A stretch of DNA of 64,000 bases from Candidatus Firestoneibacteriota bacterium (lineage in GTDB: Bacteria; Oederibacteriota; Muellerivitia; Muellerivitales; Muellerivitaceae). The notes below the pieces were generated by a model. That model saw only the letters and a list, made by a program, of their open reading frames with translations. It was not told where the DNA came from and ran no database searches. The stretch lies in assembly GCA_013286205.1 (NCBI GenBank), contig JABDGD010000001.1, positions 62,001 to 126,000 of the forward strand, given 5' to 3'. Positions 19,994 to 32,000 of the stretch are shown piece by piece (position 1 is the stretch's first letter; the number at the start of each line of letters is the position of its first letter). Made by a program: the position numbers and the translations under genes.

Positions 19994-22900
19994 ATGCCAT
20001 CATTTTTGTCTAAAAAATTATCGATGTTTTCGGTCCACTCAAATCGTTTTTGGCTTTCCCTCTCCTTAACAGCCCTGATATGTACAACCTTTACCTCAAC
20101 TGTTCTCGCTGACTATACATGGGAAGAAGTTCCCAGCGGTTATGGTTTGGCCTGGAGCGACGAATTTAACGGCTCGGTCGGCAGCGCGCCCAATAGCGCC
20201 AATTGGAGTTATGAAACCGGCGCGGGCGGCTGGGGTAATAATGAAAAAGAGAATTACACGACCAGCACGAACAACTCACAAATTATTACCGACGCGAATG
20301 CCACGGATGGGAAAGCTTTAGGCCTCATTGTTTTAGATCCGGGTGGTAACAACGATGTGGCGGGGAGCTACACATCCGCCCGATTGAACACCAACGGTAA
20401 ACAAACTTTTCAATATGGCTACATGGAAGCCCGCGCCCGTATGCCTTACGGCCAGGGTATCTGGCCCGCTTTTTGGATGTTAGGCACGAATATTGGAACC
20501 GTCGGCTGGCCCGCCTGCGACGAAATTGACATCATGGAAAACATCGGCCAGTCGGGTGACCAGGCCAATAACCACGGTTCGCTGCACGATGGTAATGACA
20601 CGACTCAAATTTTCACCTTAACAGGCGGACAGCTTTACCATAATGCCTATCACACCTATAGCGCTCTGTGGCAGTCCAATGAGATTCAGTTTTTTGTCGA
20701 TGGCAACTTGTATGAGACGGATACTCCCGCCACGCTCAGCAATAACTGGGCTTTCAATCATTTCAATTATTTTCTTTTGAACTGCGCGGTTGGCGGCAGC
20801 TGGCCGGGTGAACCGGATGGTACCACTTCTTTTCCCCAGACGATGTATGTGGATTATGTTCGGGTTTATCAAACCGGTTTTGCCACACCAACGCCGGTCG
20901 TTCAATCGAACTGGCGGGTGCGCTGCGGCGGGGATAATTACACCGACACCCAGGGGAATCTTTGGGTCGCGGACACAAACTTTACGGGCGGCTGGCCAGG
21001 CTCTACGGGCACGGCTATCTCGGGAGCTTTACCGGCGGCGGGGGATCAAACGCTTTATCAATATGAACGCTATGGCAATACAACGGGCGGGGAAACGCTC
21101 ACATACACCTTTAATGTACCGGCGGGTTATCCCTACAACGTAACACTGAAGTTTTCTGAAGACTATTACACCGGCGCGGGACTGCGAAAATTTAATTACG
21201 CCATCAATGGCGTGACTGAAGCGACTAACTTTGATATTTTCGCTGACGCTGGCGCGGCTTTTAAAGCGGACGATAAGGTTTATAACAATATTGCACCCGA
21301 TGGAAACGGGCAGATAGTGATTCAGTTCACCCAGGGAGCCGCGGACAATCCGAAAATTGACGCCATACAGATTTTGCAGGTGCCCCACACGGCAACGCCG
21401 ACTTTCACCAATACGGCGACTTCTACTTTTAGCTCGACCAAAACCTTAACGCCGACCAATACGGTGGCTGTCACCTCCACCTATACAGGAACGCCTACTT
21501 TTACGGCCTCTAATACGTTTTCTTCCACGGCGACCGTCACTAAAACGCTGACCTTTACTAACACGCCGGCCTTTACCTCGACCTACACGGGAACGCCCAC
21601 TTTAACCGCGTCCAATACCTACACGTCTACTTTGACCCCAACCAATACAGCGGCTTTAACCGCGACCTTTACTTTAGCGTTCACCAACACGGCTACGGGG
21701 ACGCCCACTATGACTTTTACGGGAACGGTGGCCACTTCGACCTTTACCTTGACGCCTTCCGCGACCGATACCCTGACCGCGACCTCGACGCCAAGCTCTA
21801 CATTTACGGCAGCCAATACGTCTACCTTTACCTCAACTCAGACCCTGACACCAACGCCGAGTTTTACGGCTACCGCCACAACAGCCCTAACCGCTACGCC
21901 GACTTATACTCCGACCAGCTCAACGGTGATCGCTAACGGCTTGTGCAAACGCGTGGTGGCTTATTACACCGGATGGACCAGCGGCAGCTACAGCGCGGCG
22001 CAGGTGCCTTATACCAAATTGACGCACATCAACTACGCCTTCATCATTCCCACGGGTACCACGGGCGCTTTGGATACTTCTGGTTTTAACACGACTGATG
22101 GCGCCAGCCTGATTACCAATGCCCATGCCAATGGGGTAAAAGTTCTTATCTCGGTCGGCGGCGCGACGGGCTCGGCTAATTTCTCCGCGATCGCGGCGAC
22201 CTCGACTTCTCGAAATAATTTCGCCACGCAGGTTTATAACTTCTGCGTCGCTCATAATTTTGACGGGGTTGATATCGATTGGGAATTTCCGCAGAGCACC
22301 GCGGATAAGGCGAACTTTGATCTCCTTTTGCAGGCTTTAAGAACCCAAATGCCTTCGCCCTATTTGATCAGCGCCGCGCTTTCGCCGGACAGTTATTACG
22401 ACGGCTTCCTCGATTTGGCGACGATGAAGAACTATATGGATTTCTTCAACATCATGGCTTACGACTATCACGGCAGCTGGACGAATCACTCGGGCCATGT
22501 GGCACCGCTGTTCCAGGCGGCGGGTGAAGCGGCTTTTGGCCATACCAACGCTAATACGGCTTACGCGGTGAGCTACTTTACGGGGCAGGGTGTTCCACCT
22601 TCGCAGATTAACTTTGGATTGGCCTTCTACGGTTATAGCTTTAATACCTCGGATATTTATCAATCCTGCGGCGGCAATTGCGCGACCAATACTTATACCT
22701 ACGCCCAGATTTATTCGATGATGAGCGGCTGGAGCTACTACTGGGATAATTTGGCCCAGTCGCCTTACTTGCTCAATGGAACGACAACCTTATCTTTTGA
22801 CGACCCCCGGTCGGTTAGCGCCAAAGCCAATTACGCTTTAAACAACGCCAATCTGGGCGGTGTGTTTATGTGGGCTTTGAACGACGACTATATCGGCCCG

Positions 22901-23983
22901 GGCAACCAGCCGCTGTTAAATCAAATGGTTCAAGAAGCGTCGCTTTGCGGCAGCGCTACTCCGACGCCCTATCCTTCCACTACGCCTTTCCCCACGAACA
23001 CGGCCACGATTACACCGACGCCCTGGATCGCCACCAGCTACCGCATTAACGCGGCGGGCCCTAACTATACGGATGGATCGGGCAATCTCTGGATGGCGGA
23101 CAGCCAATATATAGGTGGAACCGCGGCGGCCCCAATTGGAAACAACATCACGAATACATCGGATAAAACCTTGTATCAAACCGAACGCTACGGCAGCCCC
23201 TTCAGTTATGTGCTGAAAGCTCCTGTGGGTTCTTATCAAGTAACGTTAAAGTTCTCTGAAAATTACTGGAGCGCCGCGGGAAGCCGCGTGTTTAACGTGT
23301 CGATCAATGGCGCGACGGTATTGACGAACTTTGATATTTTCGCCGACGCGGGCGGCCAATTTATCGCGGACGACAAGGTGTTCAACAACATTACCTCCAA
23401 CGGCGCCATCACGATTCAATTCGGCCCGGCCAGTAAAGACATGGCCAAGGTGGACGCTATTCAGGTCATTCAACAGCCGCCGACTGCGACCGCTACTCCG
23501 ACCAAAACGAATACGCCGACCTATACTTTGACGCCGACAATTACCTTGTCGCCGACCTTTACCCCCACCTATCCGCCTGGAACTTATACGCCCACCGCTA
23601 CCTTTACACCGACCAATACACCGCCATCTTTCACGCCCACCCTGACGACGACTTGGACCGGTACGGCGACCGCGACTGGAACTCCGACAACGCAGATTAG
23701 CGTTACTAAGCCGGTGGTAGCGCCGAACCCTGTGACGGGCAATGGCCAAACAGTTACGCTTTGGGTGAATAACCCGACCATTGGCAATTTGCACGTGAAG
23801 CTCTTTACCATCGCGTTCCGCGAGGTGAATGAGCAGGTGTTTAATCATGTGGCGGCGGGAGTAACGGGATTGACTATTGATCTACATGACAAACGCGGCA
23901 ATCAACTGGCCGATGGGCTTTATTACATTGTGGTGGATGGAAATATCGCGCGCGGTATGACCAAACTGCTGATCCTTCGTTAA
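19994..23983 (+). CDS. bifunctional GH16 + GH18 secreted enzyme with two malectin-like modules, Thr-rich linkers and C-terminal sorting-like domain
   Basis: GH16 CDEIDIMENIG. GH18 DxxDxDxE in FDGVDIDWEFPQ. Two WR/YR...YTD...LWVAD malectin-like modules. Ends LADGLYYIVVDGNIARGMTKLLILR. Confidence 0.93.
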   Translation: MPSFLSKKLSMFSVHSNRFWLSLSLTALICTTFTSTVLADYTWEEVPSGYGLAWSDEFNGSVGSAPNSANWSYETGAGGWGNNEKENYTTSTNNSQIITDANATDGKALGLIVLDPGGNNDVAGSYTSARLNTNGKQTFQYGYMEARARMPYGQGIWPAFWMLGTNIGTVGWPACDEIDIMENIGQSGDQANNHGSLHDGNDTTQIFTLTGGQLYHNAYHTYSALWQSNEIQFFVDGNLYETDTPATLSNNWAFNHFNYFLLNCAVGGSWPGEPDGTTSFPQTMYVDYVRVYQTGFATPTPVVQSNWRVRCGGDNYTDTQGNLWVADTNFTGGWPGSTGTAISGALPAAGDQTLYQYERYGNTTGGETLTYTFNVPAGYPYNVTLKFSEDYYTGAGLRKFNYAINGVTEATNFDIFADAGAAFKADDKVYNNIAPDGNGQIVIQFTQGAADNPKIDAIQILQVPHTATPTFTNTATSTFSSTKTLTPTNTVAVTSTYTGTPTFTASNTFSSTATVTKTLTFTNTPAFTSTYTGTPTLTASNTYTSTLTPTNTAALTATFTLAFTNTATGTPTMTFTGTVATSTFTLTPSATDTLTATSTPSSTFTAANTSTFTSTQTLTPTPSFTATATTALTATPTYTPTSSTVIANGLCKRVVAYYTGWTSGSYSAAQVPYTKLTHINYAFIIPTGTTGALDTSGFNTTDGASLITNAHANGVKVLISVGGATGSANFSAIAATSTSRNNFATQVYNFCVAHNFDGVDIDWEFPQSTADKANFDLLLQALRTQMPSPYLISAALSPDSYYDGFLDLATMKNYMDFFNIMAYDYHGSWTNHSGHVAPLFQAAGEAAFGHTNANTAYAVSYFTGQGVPPSQINFGLAFYGYSFNTSDIYQSCGGNCATNTYTYAQIYSMMSGWSYYWDNLAQSPYLLNGTTTLSFDDPRSVSAKANYALNNANLGGVFMWALNDDYIGPGNQPLLNQMVQEASLCGSATPTPYPSTTPFPTNTATITPTPWIATSYRINAAGPNYTDGSGNLWMADSQYIGGTAAAPIGNNITNTSDKTLYQTERYGSPFSYVLKAPVGSYQVTLKFSENYWSAAGSRVFNVSINGATVLTNFDIFADAGGQFIADDKVFNNITSNGAITIQFGPASKDMAKVDAIQVIQQPPTATATPTKTNTPTYTLTPTITLSPTFTPTYPPGTYTPTATFTPTNTPPSFTPTLTTTWTGTATATGTPTTQISVTKPVVAPNPVTGNGQTVTLWVNNPTIGNLHVKLFTIAFREVNEQVFNHVAAGVTGLTIDLHDKRGNQLADGLYYIVVDGNIARGMTKLLILR
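21388..21925 (+). repeat. Thr-X low-complexity linker between GH16/malectin and GH18
   Basis: [37 protein letters not shown]... Confidence 0.92.
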
Positions 23984-23996
23984 ACCAAAACCTTAA

Positions 23997-25052
23997 TTAT
24001 TTGGGCGCCGGGCCGGTCGATGACCGGACGATCAGCTTTGTGGATTCATATTGCTGAGAGGGAACGAAACCTTCCGGACTTTTAATCTGACTGATTAAAA
24101 GTCGGGTGGCCGCGGCGCTGAGGCCTTCCATGTCCTGACGGATAGTCGTCAGTGAGTAGGGCGCCACCGAAACCGCGGGAATGTCGTCGTAACCGGCGAT
24201 ACTGATATCTTTTCCTACCTTTAACCCAGCTTCGGTCACGGCGTCCCAGGCACCCATGGCCAGCATGTCATCGCAGGCGTAAATGGCGGTGGGTTTTTCA
24301 GAAAGTTTCAGCAGCTTTTTCATTTCGTCATAACCGTTGTGCTTAATAAATCCATCGCTGGGAACAATAAAGTTTTTTGGAACCGAAAGGCCGTGTTTGG
24401 CCATGGCGTTTTTAAAACCTTCCAGCCGGTCTTTGGCGTTTTGAACATTGTGAATGGGACCGGCCAGGCAGGCGATTTTTTTATGCCCCAGATTAATTAA
24501 ATGCTCCACCATCATTTCGCTGGCTTCAATGTTATTGGTGTCCACGAAGGAAATGTCGGGGCTTTGAGCGCGGTGGCCCACCATGACCACCGGAGTGGAT
24601 TGACGGCTTAGCTCTAAAAGATGTTTTTCCTCCAGGCTGGGAGAAATCATCAGCACGCCGTCCACATTGTTCTGAAATACCCTGTCCACGATTTCCTGCG
24701 GATCTGGAATACCGACTAAAAAATTAATGAGAAGCCCTAAGTTGTGGCTTTGAATCACCTGAGTCGCGCCCACCAAAATACCGTTGTACCAATCGCTTTT
24801 AAAATTAACAGGGAAGTTGTTAATGTGAAAAAAGATCTCGATTAAGTTTGTGCGGTTGCTGACCAAACGCCGGGCGCTGATGTTGGGTTTAAAGTTTAGC
24901 TCTTTAATGGCTTCCAGAACTTGAAGTCTGGTTTTTTCCGTGACGACGGAATTTTTTTTATTGAGAACCCTGGAAACAGTCGCGATGGAAACTTTTGATT
25001 TACGCGCGACATCGTAGATGGTGGCGGGTGGTGTCGGTTTTTTGGGGGTCAT
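23997..25052 (-). CDS. LacI-family transcriptional regulator
   Basis: TIYDVARKSKVSIATVSRVLNKKNSVVTEKTRLQVLEAIKELNFKPNISARRL (LacI HTH and hinge) plus periplasmic-binding-like sensor. Confidence 0.95.
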   Translation of the reverse strand: MTPKKPTPPATIYDVARKSKVSIATVSRVLNKKNSVVTEKTRLQVLEAIKELNFKPNISARRLVSNRTNLIEIFFHINNFPVNFKSDWYNGILVGATQVIQSHNLGLLINFLVGIPDPQEIVDRVFQNNVDGVLMISPSLEEKHLLELSRQSTPVVMVGHRAQSPDISFVDTNNIEASEMMVEHLINLGHKKIACLAGPIHNVQNAKDRLEGFKNAMAKHGLSVPKNFIVPSDGFIKHNGYDEMKKLLKLSEKPTAIYACDDMLAMGAWDAVTEAGLKVGKDISIAGYDDIPAVSVAPYSLTTIRQDMEGLSAAATRLLISQIKSPEGFVPSQQYESTKLIVRSSTGPAPK

Positions 25053-25276
25053 ATGATATTGACGTTTTCATGTACAAAATTGATTTGGGTCATTATTGGT
25101 CAATAAAGGTGTGGGTCAATCCAAAACAAAATAGTGACTAAAGTATGACAAGAAAGTGTGAGGAATGATCTGGGTTAACTGATTAACCTAGCGTTCACTT
25201 CGGTTTGACACCCCCTACCAGTACTGGTAGTTTTGATGGAACAGCAACGCGCTTGGAAGCGCTTTATTGCTGAGGA

Positions 25277-25290
25277 TGTAAGCGTTTACA
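25277..25290. promoter_or_regulatory. LacI/cre-type operator candidate
   Basis: TGTAAGCGTTTACA, 14/14 fit to the cre consensus TGWAARCGYTWNCW, between lacI-type gene and 25563 CDS. Confidence 0.55.
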
Positions 25291-25562
25291 AGTTTTTGTG
25301 AATGGGCTTGCGTCGGAACAACTTAAAACGATTTTAATGCGCTCTTGAAGGAGGCCCAGCCTTAAATGTTCAATCGGTTGTTTGTTTTTTTAGCCACCGC
25401 CTTCTTTTCTACCACCATACCCACCATATTCCCGCTCTCCAAGCTTCCTTCCAAAGGTTGGTTGAATTCCATTCTGGATTATTTCTCTTTTTCTTTTGGT
25501 CTTACTAAAAACGTTTCGTGGATGTGCCTTGATCTTATTCAGGGGAAAGGAGTTCAAAACGT

Positions 25563-28500
25563 TTGATGCTGAAACATCAAAATAAAATTCATTTCTTTTT
25601 ACTGGGCCTTTTGGTTTTGATCTTGCCCGGTCTATCCATGGCGCAAGTTCCCAAAGCCACCGCGGTAGGCCAGCCGGCGAGCTCGGCCGCTTGTCATGTT
25701 TTGGTTCTCTATGACAATACGCAAGCCTATTCCTCTGGCATCGCGACGGGAAGCCAGGGGGTTGATGACTTTTTGACCAGCGCCGGTTCTTTTACGAACG
25801 GCGCCTTTTTTCAATCCACTTACGCGGGCTACGGTTTTAACTTTACGGTCGACGCGGTCGCGGTTCCGGGCAGCTACAACAGCGGCAAAACCTGGACCAG
25901 CGGTTCCAGTGTTTCGTCTTTAGCGCCGATGGCTATCACGCCGCAAAACTACTGTATGGTTTTTGATCTGCGCTTTTCCCAATGTAACTACAACGATTAC
26001 AGCGGCACACCCCAGGGCAGTCCCTGCCAGGCTCCCATCCCTGGTAACGAAACCGCCGCGGAAGATACCATCACCAGCGCGGATGATACGGTTTACGCGG
26101 CCTATGTTTCTCAGGGCGGCGGACTTTTTATTTTGGGCGATAACTTTTATGACCCAAGTGCGCACGCCGGAGCGGGATACGAAGAAGGTTTCATTACCCG
26201 CATGGAAACCATGTACAAAATGGTGAACACGGTGGCCAGCACGGGTGTAACCCAAAACGCTTTTCAGGTGGTGGGCGGCGCGAATTCCAACGATAACGTG
26301 GGCGCGGTCGGCAATCCTTATGGTATTAACACCAACGTGTCAAACCTAGTGGGTATGGGCTACTCGCTGGGTGCGGTTTATCCAGGGCCGGTGATCGGCG
26401 TGGGTTCGGCTCAGGTTTTCGCCCAGGAGCAGGATTTCAGCGAGCCGATGGGGTTAGCCTGGCAGGGCGCGGCGTTGAAGGCGGGCTATGCAGGCTCGAT
26501 GATTTATTGGGCTGACTCTAACGTGATGAATATTTTTGCCCTGAATAGCGGTAACGGCAACTTCGCCTACTTCCTGAGCAACATGGCGACCTTCCTGGAT
26601 CACGGTACCTGCTGCGGCGCTACACCGACGCCGACCAATACGGCAACTAACACCCCGACGAAGACCCCGACCAATACCTTTACTCCTTCGCCTACCTTTA
26701 CGAACACGCCGACTAAAACCTTTACGAGCACCTTCACGAATACCTTTACCAGTACGCCGACCCCGACCAATACGGATACCAGAACCTTCACGGCGACTTT
26801 TACCAATACCTTTACCAGCACTTATACCAATACTTTCACCAAGACTTTTACCGCCACCTTTACGAATACCTTCACCAATACCCTGATGAACACCGCCACC
26901 TATACCAACACCTTTACCAATACGCCGACCAATACTTTTACCAAGACTTTTACGGCCACTTTTACGAACACCTTTACTAATACTCTGATGAATACGGCTA
27001 CCCTGACCAACACCTTTACCAATACGCCGACCGCGACCTATTCCAACACGTTCACCAAAACCTTTACCGCTACCTTTACCCCGACTTACACCAACACCTT
27101 TACTTCGACTTTTACCAATACGGCTACTAATACGCTGGTGAATACGGGAACTAACACAAATACCTTTACGAATACCCCGACGTTTACTTTTTCCAGCACG
27201 CCGACTAAGACGCCGACCGCGACCTTTACGGCTACTTTTACCAATACCTTCGTGAATACACCGACCTTTACCGATACTTTCACCAACACGTTTACGCCAA
27301 CCGCAACCGACACTTTAATGAATACCGCGACTTTTACAGATACCTTTACCAGTACAGCCACACCTACTTTTAGCAATACCACCACCGATACCTTCACCTT
27401 TACGCCGACGCCTACGGACACCAATACTTTTGTGAATACCCCCACTCACACCAATACCTTTACGGATACGGCCACCAATACCTGGACCGCGACTAATACC
27501 AGCACCTATACGCTGACGCCTACCAGCACGGCTACCCGCACCCAAACCAACACCTTTACCTTCACCGCCACCCCAACCCGAACCTTTACGGATTCGCCGA
27601 CGTTAACCTTTACCAATACGGCGACCAGTACACCCAGCTTCACTTCCACCCCGACCACCAGCATTGGATTATCCAAAAAGGTCTCTGAAAGCCAGGCTCA
27701 CGCGGGTGACTCTTTAACTTATTCCATCGCGGTCACGGTGTCGGGCAATAGCGCCAGCGGGTTAGTGGTGACAGACACTCTGCCGGCGGGTGTGACTTTC
27801 TCAGGATTCTCAACCTCGAACCCTGTGGCGGGAAGTTTTAACGCTTCCACGGATGTTTTGAGCTGGACGATGCCGTCGCCTTTGGCGCCCGGTGTTTATA
27901 CGCTGACTTATCAAACCGCGGTGAATGGTTTTGTGGCCGCGGACACGGTGCTTTTGAATAAGGCCCAGTTGACCGAAGCTGGATCACTTTTGCCGATCAA
28001 TGTCAGCGCTCCGGTGACGGTGATAGGAACCTTTACGGTCAAAGTGAATGTCTATAACAGCGCCGGGGAAGTGGTGAAGAGTATTTTGATTAAGGCCTTC
28101 TCGGCGCCGGTGAATAACATTTCGCTGGAGTCCAGCAATACCATTACTTCTCTTAAAGGCCCGGGCAGCACGATCGAGCTTTTCTACAACGGTTTTCTGA
28201 TCGGCACCTGGGATGGAACCAATAATTCGGGATCGCCTGTTTCCAATGGAAGCTACGTGATCCAGGTAGACAACGTCAGCGGTTCAGGCATCGTGACCAG
28301 TGTTTCGCAAAAGGCCATCGTGAGCCGCAGTTTGTCGAATATCTCCGCGAATGTTTACAACTCCGCGGGTGAAGTGGTCCGCGTCTTGTATTCGGTGGTC
28401 GACAATCCGATGGGCGCGACGATGAGCAACGTCAAATTAAGCTCGGATGTGCTCAGGCCTAGCTTGACCGCTTCGGCTCCAACGGGCTCTGAGAGGTCCA

Positions 28501-28961
28501 ACCAGGCCACGATCGTGATTGAGACATCTGGAACTCCCGTGACTTTAATTTGGGATGGAACGACCAACGGCGGATCGCTGGTGACGCCGGGTGTTTACAG
28601 CATTGAGGTTCATTGGAATAACGGCAGCGGCGAAACCGCCGATATTAGCCGTGAAATTGTGGTGCTGTCTGACTCGGGCGTTAGCGCGGCGGCCATCGCC
28701 CGTCCCAACGTGCTCAATAAGATCAATGGCATGAGCACGACCTTTGACGCGCGATCTGTACCGAACGCTTATTCCATCAAAGTTCAGATTTACACCGTCA
28801 CCGGTGAGCTGGTGAAAACCCTGACTTCGGGCGGCGCGGTGGAAACCGCCTGGGACGCTTCGGGTGTGGCCAGCGGTATTTATGTTGCCTCGGTTGAGAT
28901 AGACGACGCCAACAGCGGAGTCATTAATCGGCAAAGGTTGAAAGTTTTGGTAATGCATTAA
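25563..28961 (+). CDS. large secreted Thr-rich-linker protein with DUF11-like and C-terminal FlgD-like domains
   Basis: Signal peptide ([18 protein letters not shown]). Thr-X tract of about 350 aa. [43 protein letters not shown] (DUF11-like). [21 protein letters not shown] FlgD-like. Ends QRLKVLVMH. Confidence 0.85.
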   Translation: MMLKHQNKIHFFLLGLLVLILPGLSMAQVPKATAVGQPASSAACHVLVLYDNTQAYSSGIATGSQGVDDFLTSAGSFTNGAFFQSTYAGYGFNFTVDAVAVPGSYNSGKTWTSGSSVSSLAPMAITPQNYCMVFDLRFSQCNYNDYSGTPQGSPCQAPIPGNETAAEDTITSADDTVYAAYVSQGGGLFILGDNFYDPSAHAGAGYEEGFITRMETMYKMVNTVASTGVTQNAFQVVGGANSNDNVGAVGNPYGINTNVSNLVGMGYSLGAVYPGPVIGVGSAQVFAQEQDFSEPMGLAWQGAALKAGYAGSMIYWADSNVMNIFALNSGNGNFAYFLSNMATFLDHGTCCGATPTPTNTATNTPTKTPTNTFTPSPTFTNTPTKTFTSTFTNTFTSTPTPTNTDTRTFTATFTNTFTSTYTNTFTKTFTATFTNTFTNTLMNTATYTNTFTNTPTNTFTKTFTATFTNTFTNTLMNTATLTNTFTNTPTATYSNTFTKTFTATFTPTYTNTFTSTFTNTATNTLVNTGTNTNTFTNTPTFTFSSTPTKTPTATFTATFTNTFVNTPTFTDTFTNTFTPTATDTLMNTATFTDTFTSTATPTFSNTTTDTFTFTPTPTDTNTFVNTPTHTNTFTDTATNTWTATNTSTYTLTPTSTATRTQTNTFTFTATPTRTFTDSPTLTFTNTATSTPSFTSTPTTSIGLSKKVSESQAHAGDSLTYSIAVTVSGNSASGLVVTDTLPAGVTFSGFSTSNPVAGSFNASTDVLSWTMPSPLAPGVYTLTYQTAVNGFVAADTVLLNKAQLTEAGSLLPINVSAPVTVIGTFTVKVNVYNSAGEVVKSILIKAFSAPVNNISLESSNTITSLKGPGSTIELFYNGFLIGTWDGTNNSGSPVSNGSYVIQVDNVSGSGIVTSVSQKAIVSRSLSNISANVYNSAGEVVRVLYSVVDNPMGATMSNVKLSSDVLRPSLTASAPTGSERSNQATIVIETSGTPVTLIWDGTTNGGSLVTPGVYSIEVHWNNGSGETADISREIVVLSDSGVSAAAIARPNVLNKINGMSTTFDARSVPNAYSIKVQIYTVTGELVKTLTSGGAVETAWDASGVASGIYVASVEIDDANSGVINRQRLKVLVMH
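26620..27660 (+). repeat. Thr-X tract with higher-order ~102-bp (34-aa) repeat
   Basis: [23 protein letters not shown][YL]TNTFTNTPT occurs twice, 102 bp apart (AAG at 26841 and 26943). Confidence 0.9.
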
Positions 28962-28994
28962 TTGGCGGTGGGGTTAGCGGTGCCGTTGTGCAGG

Positions 28995-29014
28995 GGCTGA
29001 AAACGTTTTCGGCC
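28995..29014. promoter_or_regulatory. LacI-type operator candidate upstream of GH18
   Basis: GGCTGAAAACGTTTTCGGCC, 20-bp palindrome with one mismatched pair, central ACGT; 13/14 cre fit. Confidence 0.55.
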
Positions 29015-29039
29015 ATAAAGATAAAATTCGGAGGATGGG

Positions 29040-32000
29040 ATGACTAAGAAAGTACTGATGCTGGCGGGAATGATTCTACTTTTGAGCGGGTTCTCAAAAG
29101 TGTTGGCTTCGCCCAACTACGTCATCGCGGCTTACGCTCCGGGATGGAATTCCAACACGAGCTATAATTTCGTGGGGAATTATCAAACCGCCATTCCCTG
29201 GTCCACTTTATCCCACGTTTATTTCGCTTTCGCGACTGTGGGTGGAACAGCGGTGCATCTGTCGGATCCCAACGCTATCGCGGCGGGTCTTTGCAGTTAC
29301 GCTCATGCCAACGGGGTTCGCTGCTACCTCTCAGTAGGTGGAGCTTCCGGCAACAACTGGCCGACGGACACCACGAATGACGCGAACTGCTCCACACTGG
29401 CGCAAAATATCGCGAACCTTTTAACCGCGACCGCGGGAGTGACCTTTGACGGTATCGATATCGACTGGGAAGTTCCTAACACCGGCGCGCCCGCCCAGAG
29501 CGCCTTTTTCGCGGGGCTCATCAATAATTTGCGGACGGACTTAAACGCGAAAACGCCTGGACTGGCCAAGTCGGGCAAGTACCCTACTGAATCCAATGTG
29601 GGTTTGAGCATGTACCTGGAGGCCGGCTATTACGTTTGCGATTACAGCAGCTTGTCCTCGGCTGTCGCTAATTTGGATTGGTGTACGCAGAGCGGCTATG
29701 ACATCAACATTAATGTGGGCGGCGATATTTATCAGGGAGCTTTGACCGAACCCACCTATTCTTTTACGAACTGCGTGAGTCAATCCGTACTGGCGGGTAT
29801 ATCGGAAGTGGCTGGCTTTTTTAACTCCTACAGCGGAAGCCAGATTCCTTATAACAAAATGATTTTGGGGATGCCTTTATATGCCCGCAACTCGAACGGG
29901 TCGGCCACTCAGCCTGACGCTGTGGTGGGGACCGGAACTTTTGGGTCTTACGATACGACCCGCTGTGAATGCCCCACAACTTATGGCGGCGTTTCTTACG
30001 GCGTGGATACGGCTCAATCCTTTTGCGACAAAATCAACTGGGCTCTCGGAAAAGGTTACCGCGGTATAGGAATGTGGGATCTGGGACAGGGTCTGCCGAC
30101 CAACGCCAATTCGATGACGACCAGTATTTGGAACGTCCTGAACGGCACTAATAGCTGCGTTACGGTTTCGAACGGCTGCGGCGCCAGCACTTGTACGCCT
30201 ACGGTGACTCCGACAGGAACTCCCTCCTGCGGTACGGTCATTTCTAATATGGAAAACGGATTAACTCAAAATAACTTATTGGGACAATGGAGCGATTACG
30301 TGCCCACAGGTACGACGGCCACCATGACCAATACTATTAATGACGGATTGAACGGATCGGTTTATGGAATGAGGATGAGCGGCGCTACGACTATCAGCAA
30401 TACGGCCACTTTTAATACGGGTTTGGCTTTGGCGCCAGGCACTTATAACGCTTCTTCGGCAGGGCAGAGCGGTATCGTTTTCTCAGTCCGGGTAGACCAA
30501 TGGACGGGAACCAGCCAGCCCGCGACTATTTTGGTGGAAATGCAAATTACCGGCTCCTCGGGAGCGGAATATTCGACGACTGTCGTGGTACCAGCCAGCT
30601 ATGTGGGCAATGGAACGTTTAAATCGGGAACGACCTACCATGCCACGGTTTTCTTTAGCTCTTTCAGCTGGGTGGGCTGGGGAACGGCGGGAACCAATCC
30701 CATGACGACCAACGCTTTGTACCTGCTCACTTTCGCGGCGCAGCCTTCAGCGTCTGTGAATTTCAATTACGACATGACCGTGGACGATATTTACTTTAGC
30801 TGTCCGCCCACGCCCACCTTTACCCCGACATCGACGGCGACGGCGACGTTTACCAGTACGCCCAGCCCGACGAAGACCTCGACGTCTACCTTTACCAATA
30901 CGCCGACGAATACGACGGCCATGACTTCGACCTTTACGTTTACGCCCAGCAATACGGCGACTCAAACAAGGACGAATACGGCGACTTTTACGTCTACTGC
31001 CAGCAACACTTCGACCAATACTTTGGCGGCGACGTCGACCTTTACGTCAACGGCAACGCAGACCTTCACTCATTCGCCGACGGTAAGCAGTACCTTTACC
31101 AGTACGGCTACCAATACGGATACGAAGACGGAAACCAGCACTTATACGAATACGTCAACGGCGACAATTAGTAATACGCCGACGATTTCTCCTACGGTTA
31201 CCAATACCAGTACGGGTACTCAGGCGCCTACGGGAACCTTTACCAATACGCCGACACTGACTTTCACGGCTTCCGCTACGGCGACGCCTAGCAACACGGT
31301 GACGGTGGTTAATACGGCAACCAGTACCTTTACACTGACGCCCACGAATACTTTTAGCTCGACCATCACCAATACACCTAATGGGCCTACCTTTACCTTT
31401 ACCAACACGCCCACGGCAACGATGACCCGGACGAATACGAATACGGCAACGAATACTGTGACGGCCACAGCGACCCTCACTTATTCCAGCACGATTACGA
31501 ATACGCCCAATGGTCCTACGGCTACCTTTACGAATACGGCGACCGTAACAGACACCTATACGGTGACTAGTACGGCCACGTTAACCCATACCAATACGGT
31601 GACGGATACGGCGACGGTGACCAACACTTTCACCAATACCTTTACACCGACCCACACCTTTACCTTTACCTCGACGCTGACCTTTACGCCGACGCCGACT
31701 CTGTCCAATACGCCGACCGCGTCCTGGACGGCGACCAGCACTTATACGTCGACGTTTACGCAAACAGTGACGAATACAGTGACCAAAACCTTTACGCCGA
31801 CCGCGACGTCAACACAGACGCTGACGTTTACGCCGACGACTACCTTTTCGGCCACGCCGACGGCGATTAACCAAAACCGGGTTTCACCGCCATTTCCCAA
31901 TCCGGCTTCCACCGGACCTGTGGAGATTGACGTGACCACGCCCACTTCCGCTTCGATTGAAATGGAAGTGTTTACCACGGCCTTCCGTAAAGTTTTGACG

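Noticed and set aside
25366-25566. 66-aa plus ORF upstream of the 25563 gene
   Set aside because: No domain and weak start context; lies in a regulatory intergenic region. Could be a leader peptide but not supportable.
509-31978. Many minus-strand ORFs rich in V/L/K (e.g. 509-733, 944-1300, 14078-14371, 26600-26821, 27086-27445, 31220-31480)
   Set aside because: Antisense of ACN-rich Thr codons gives NGT codons and cannot contain stops in that frame. These are composition artefacts.
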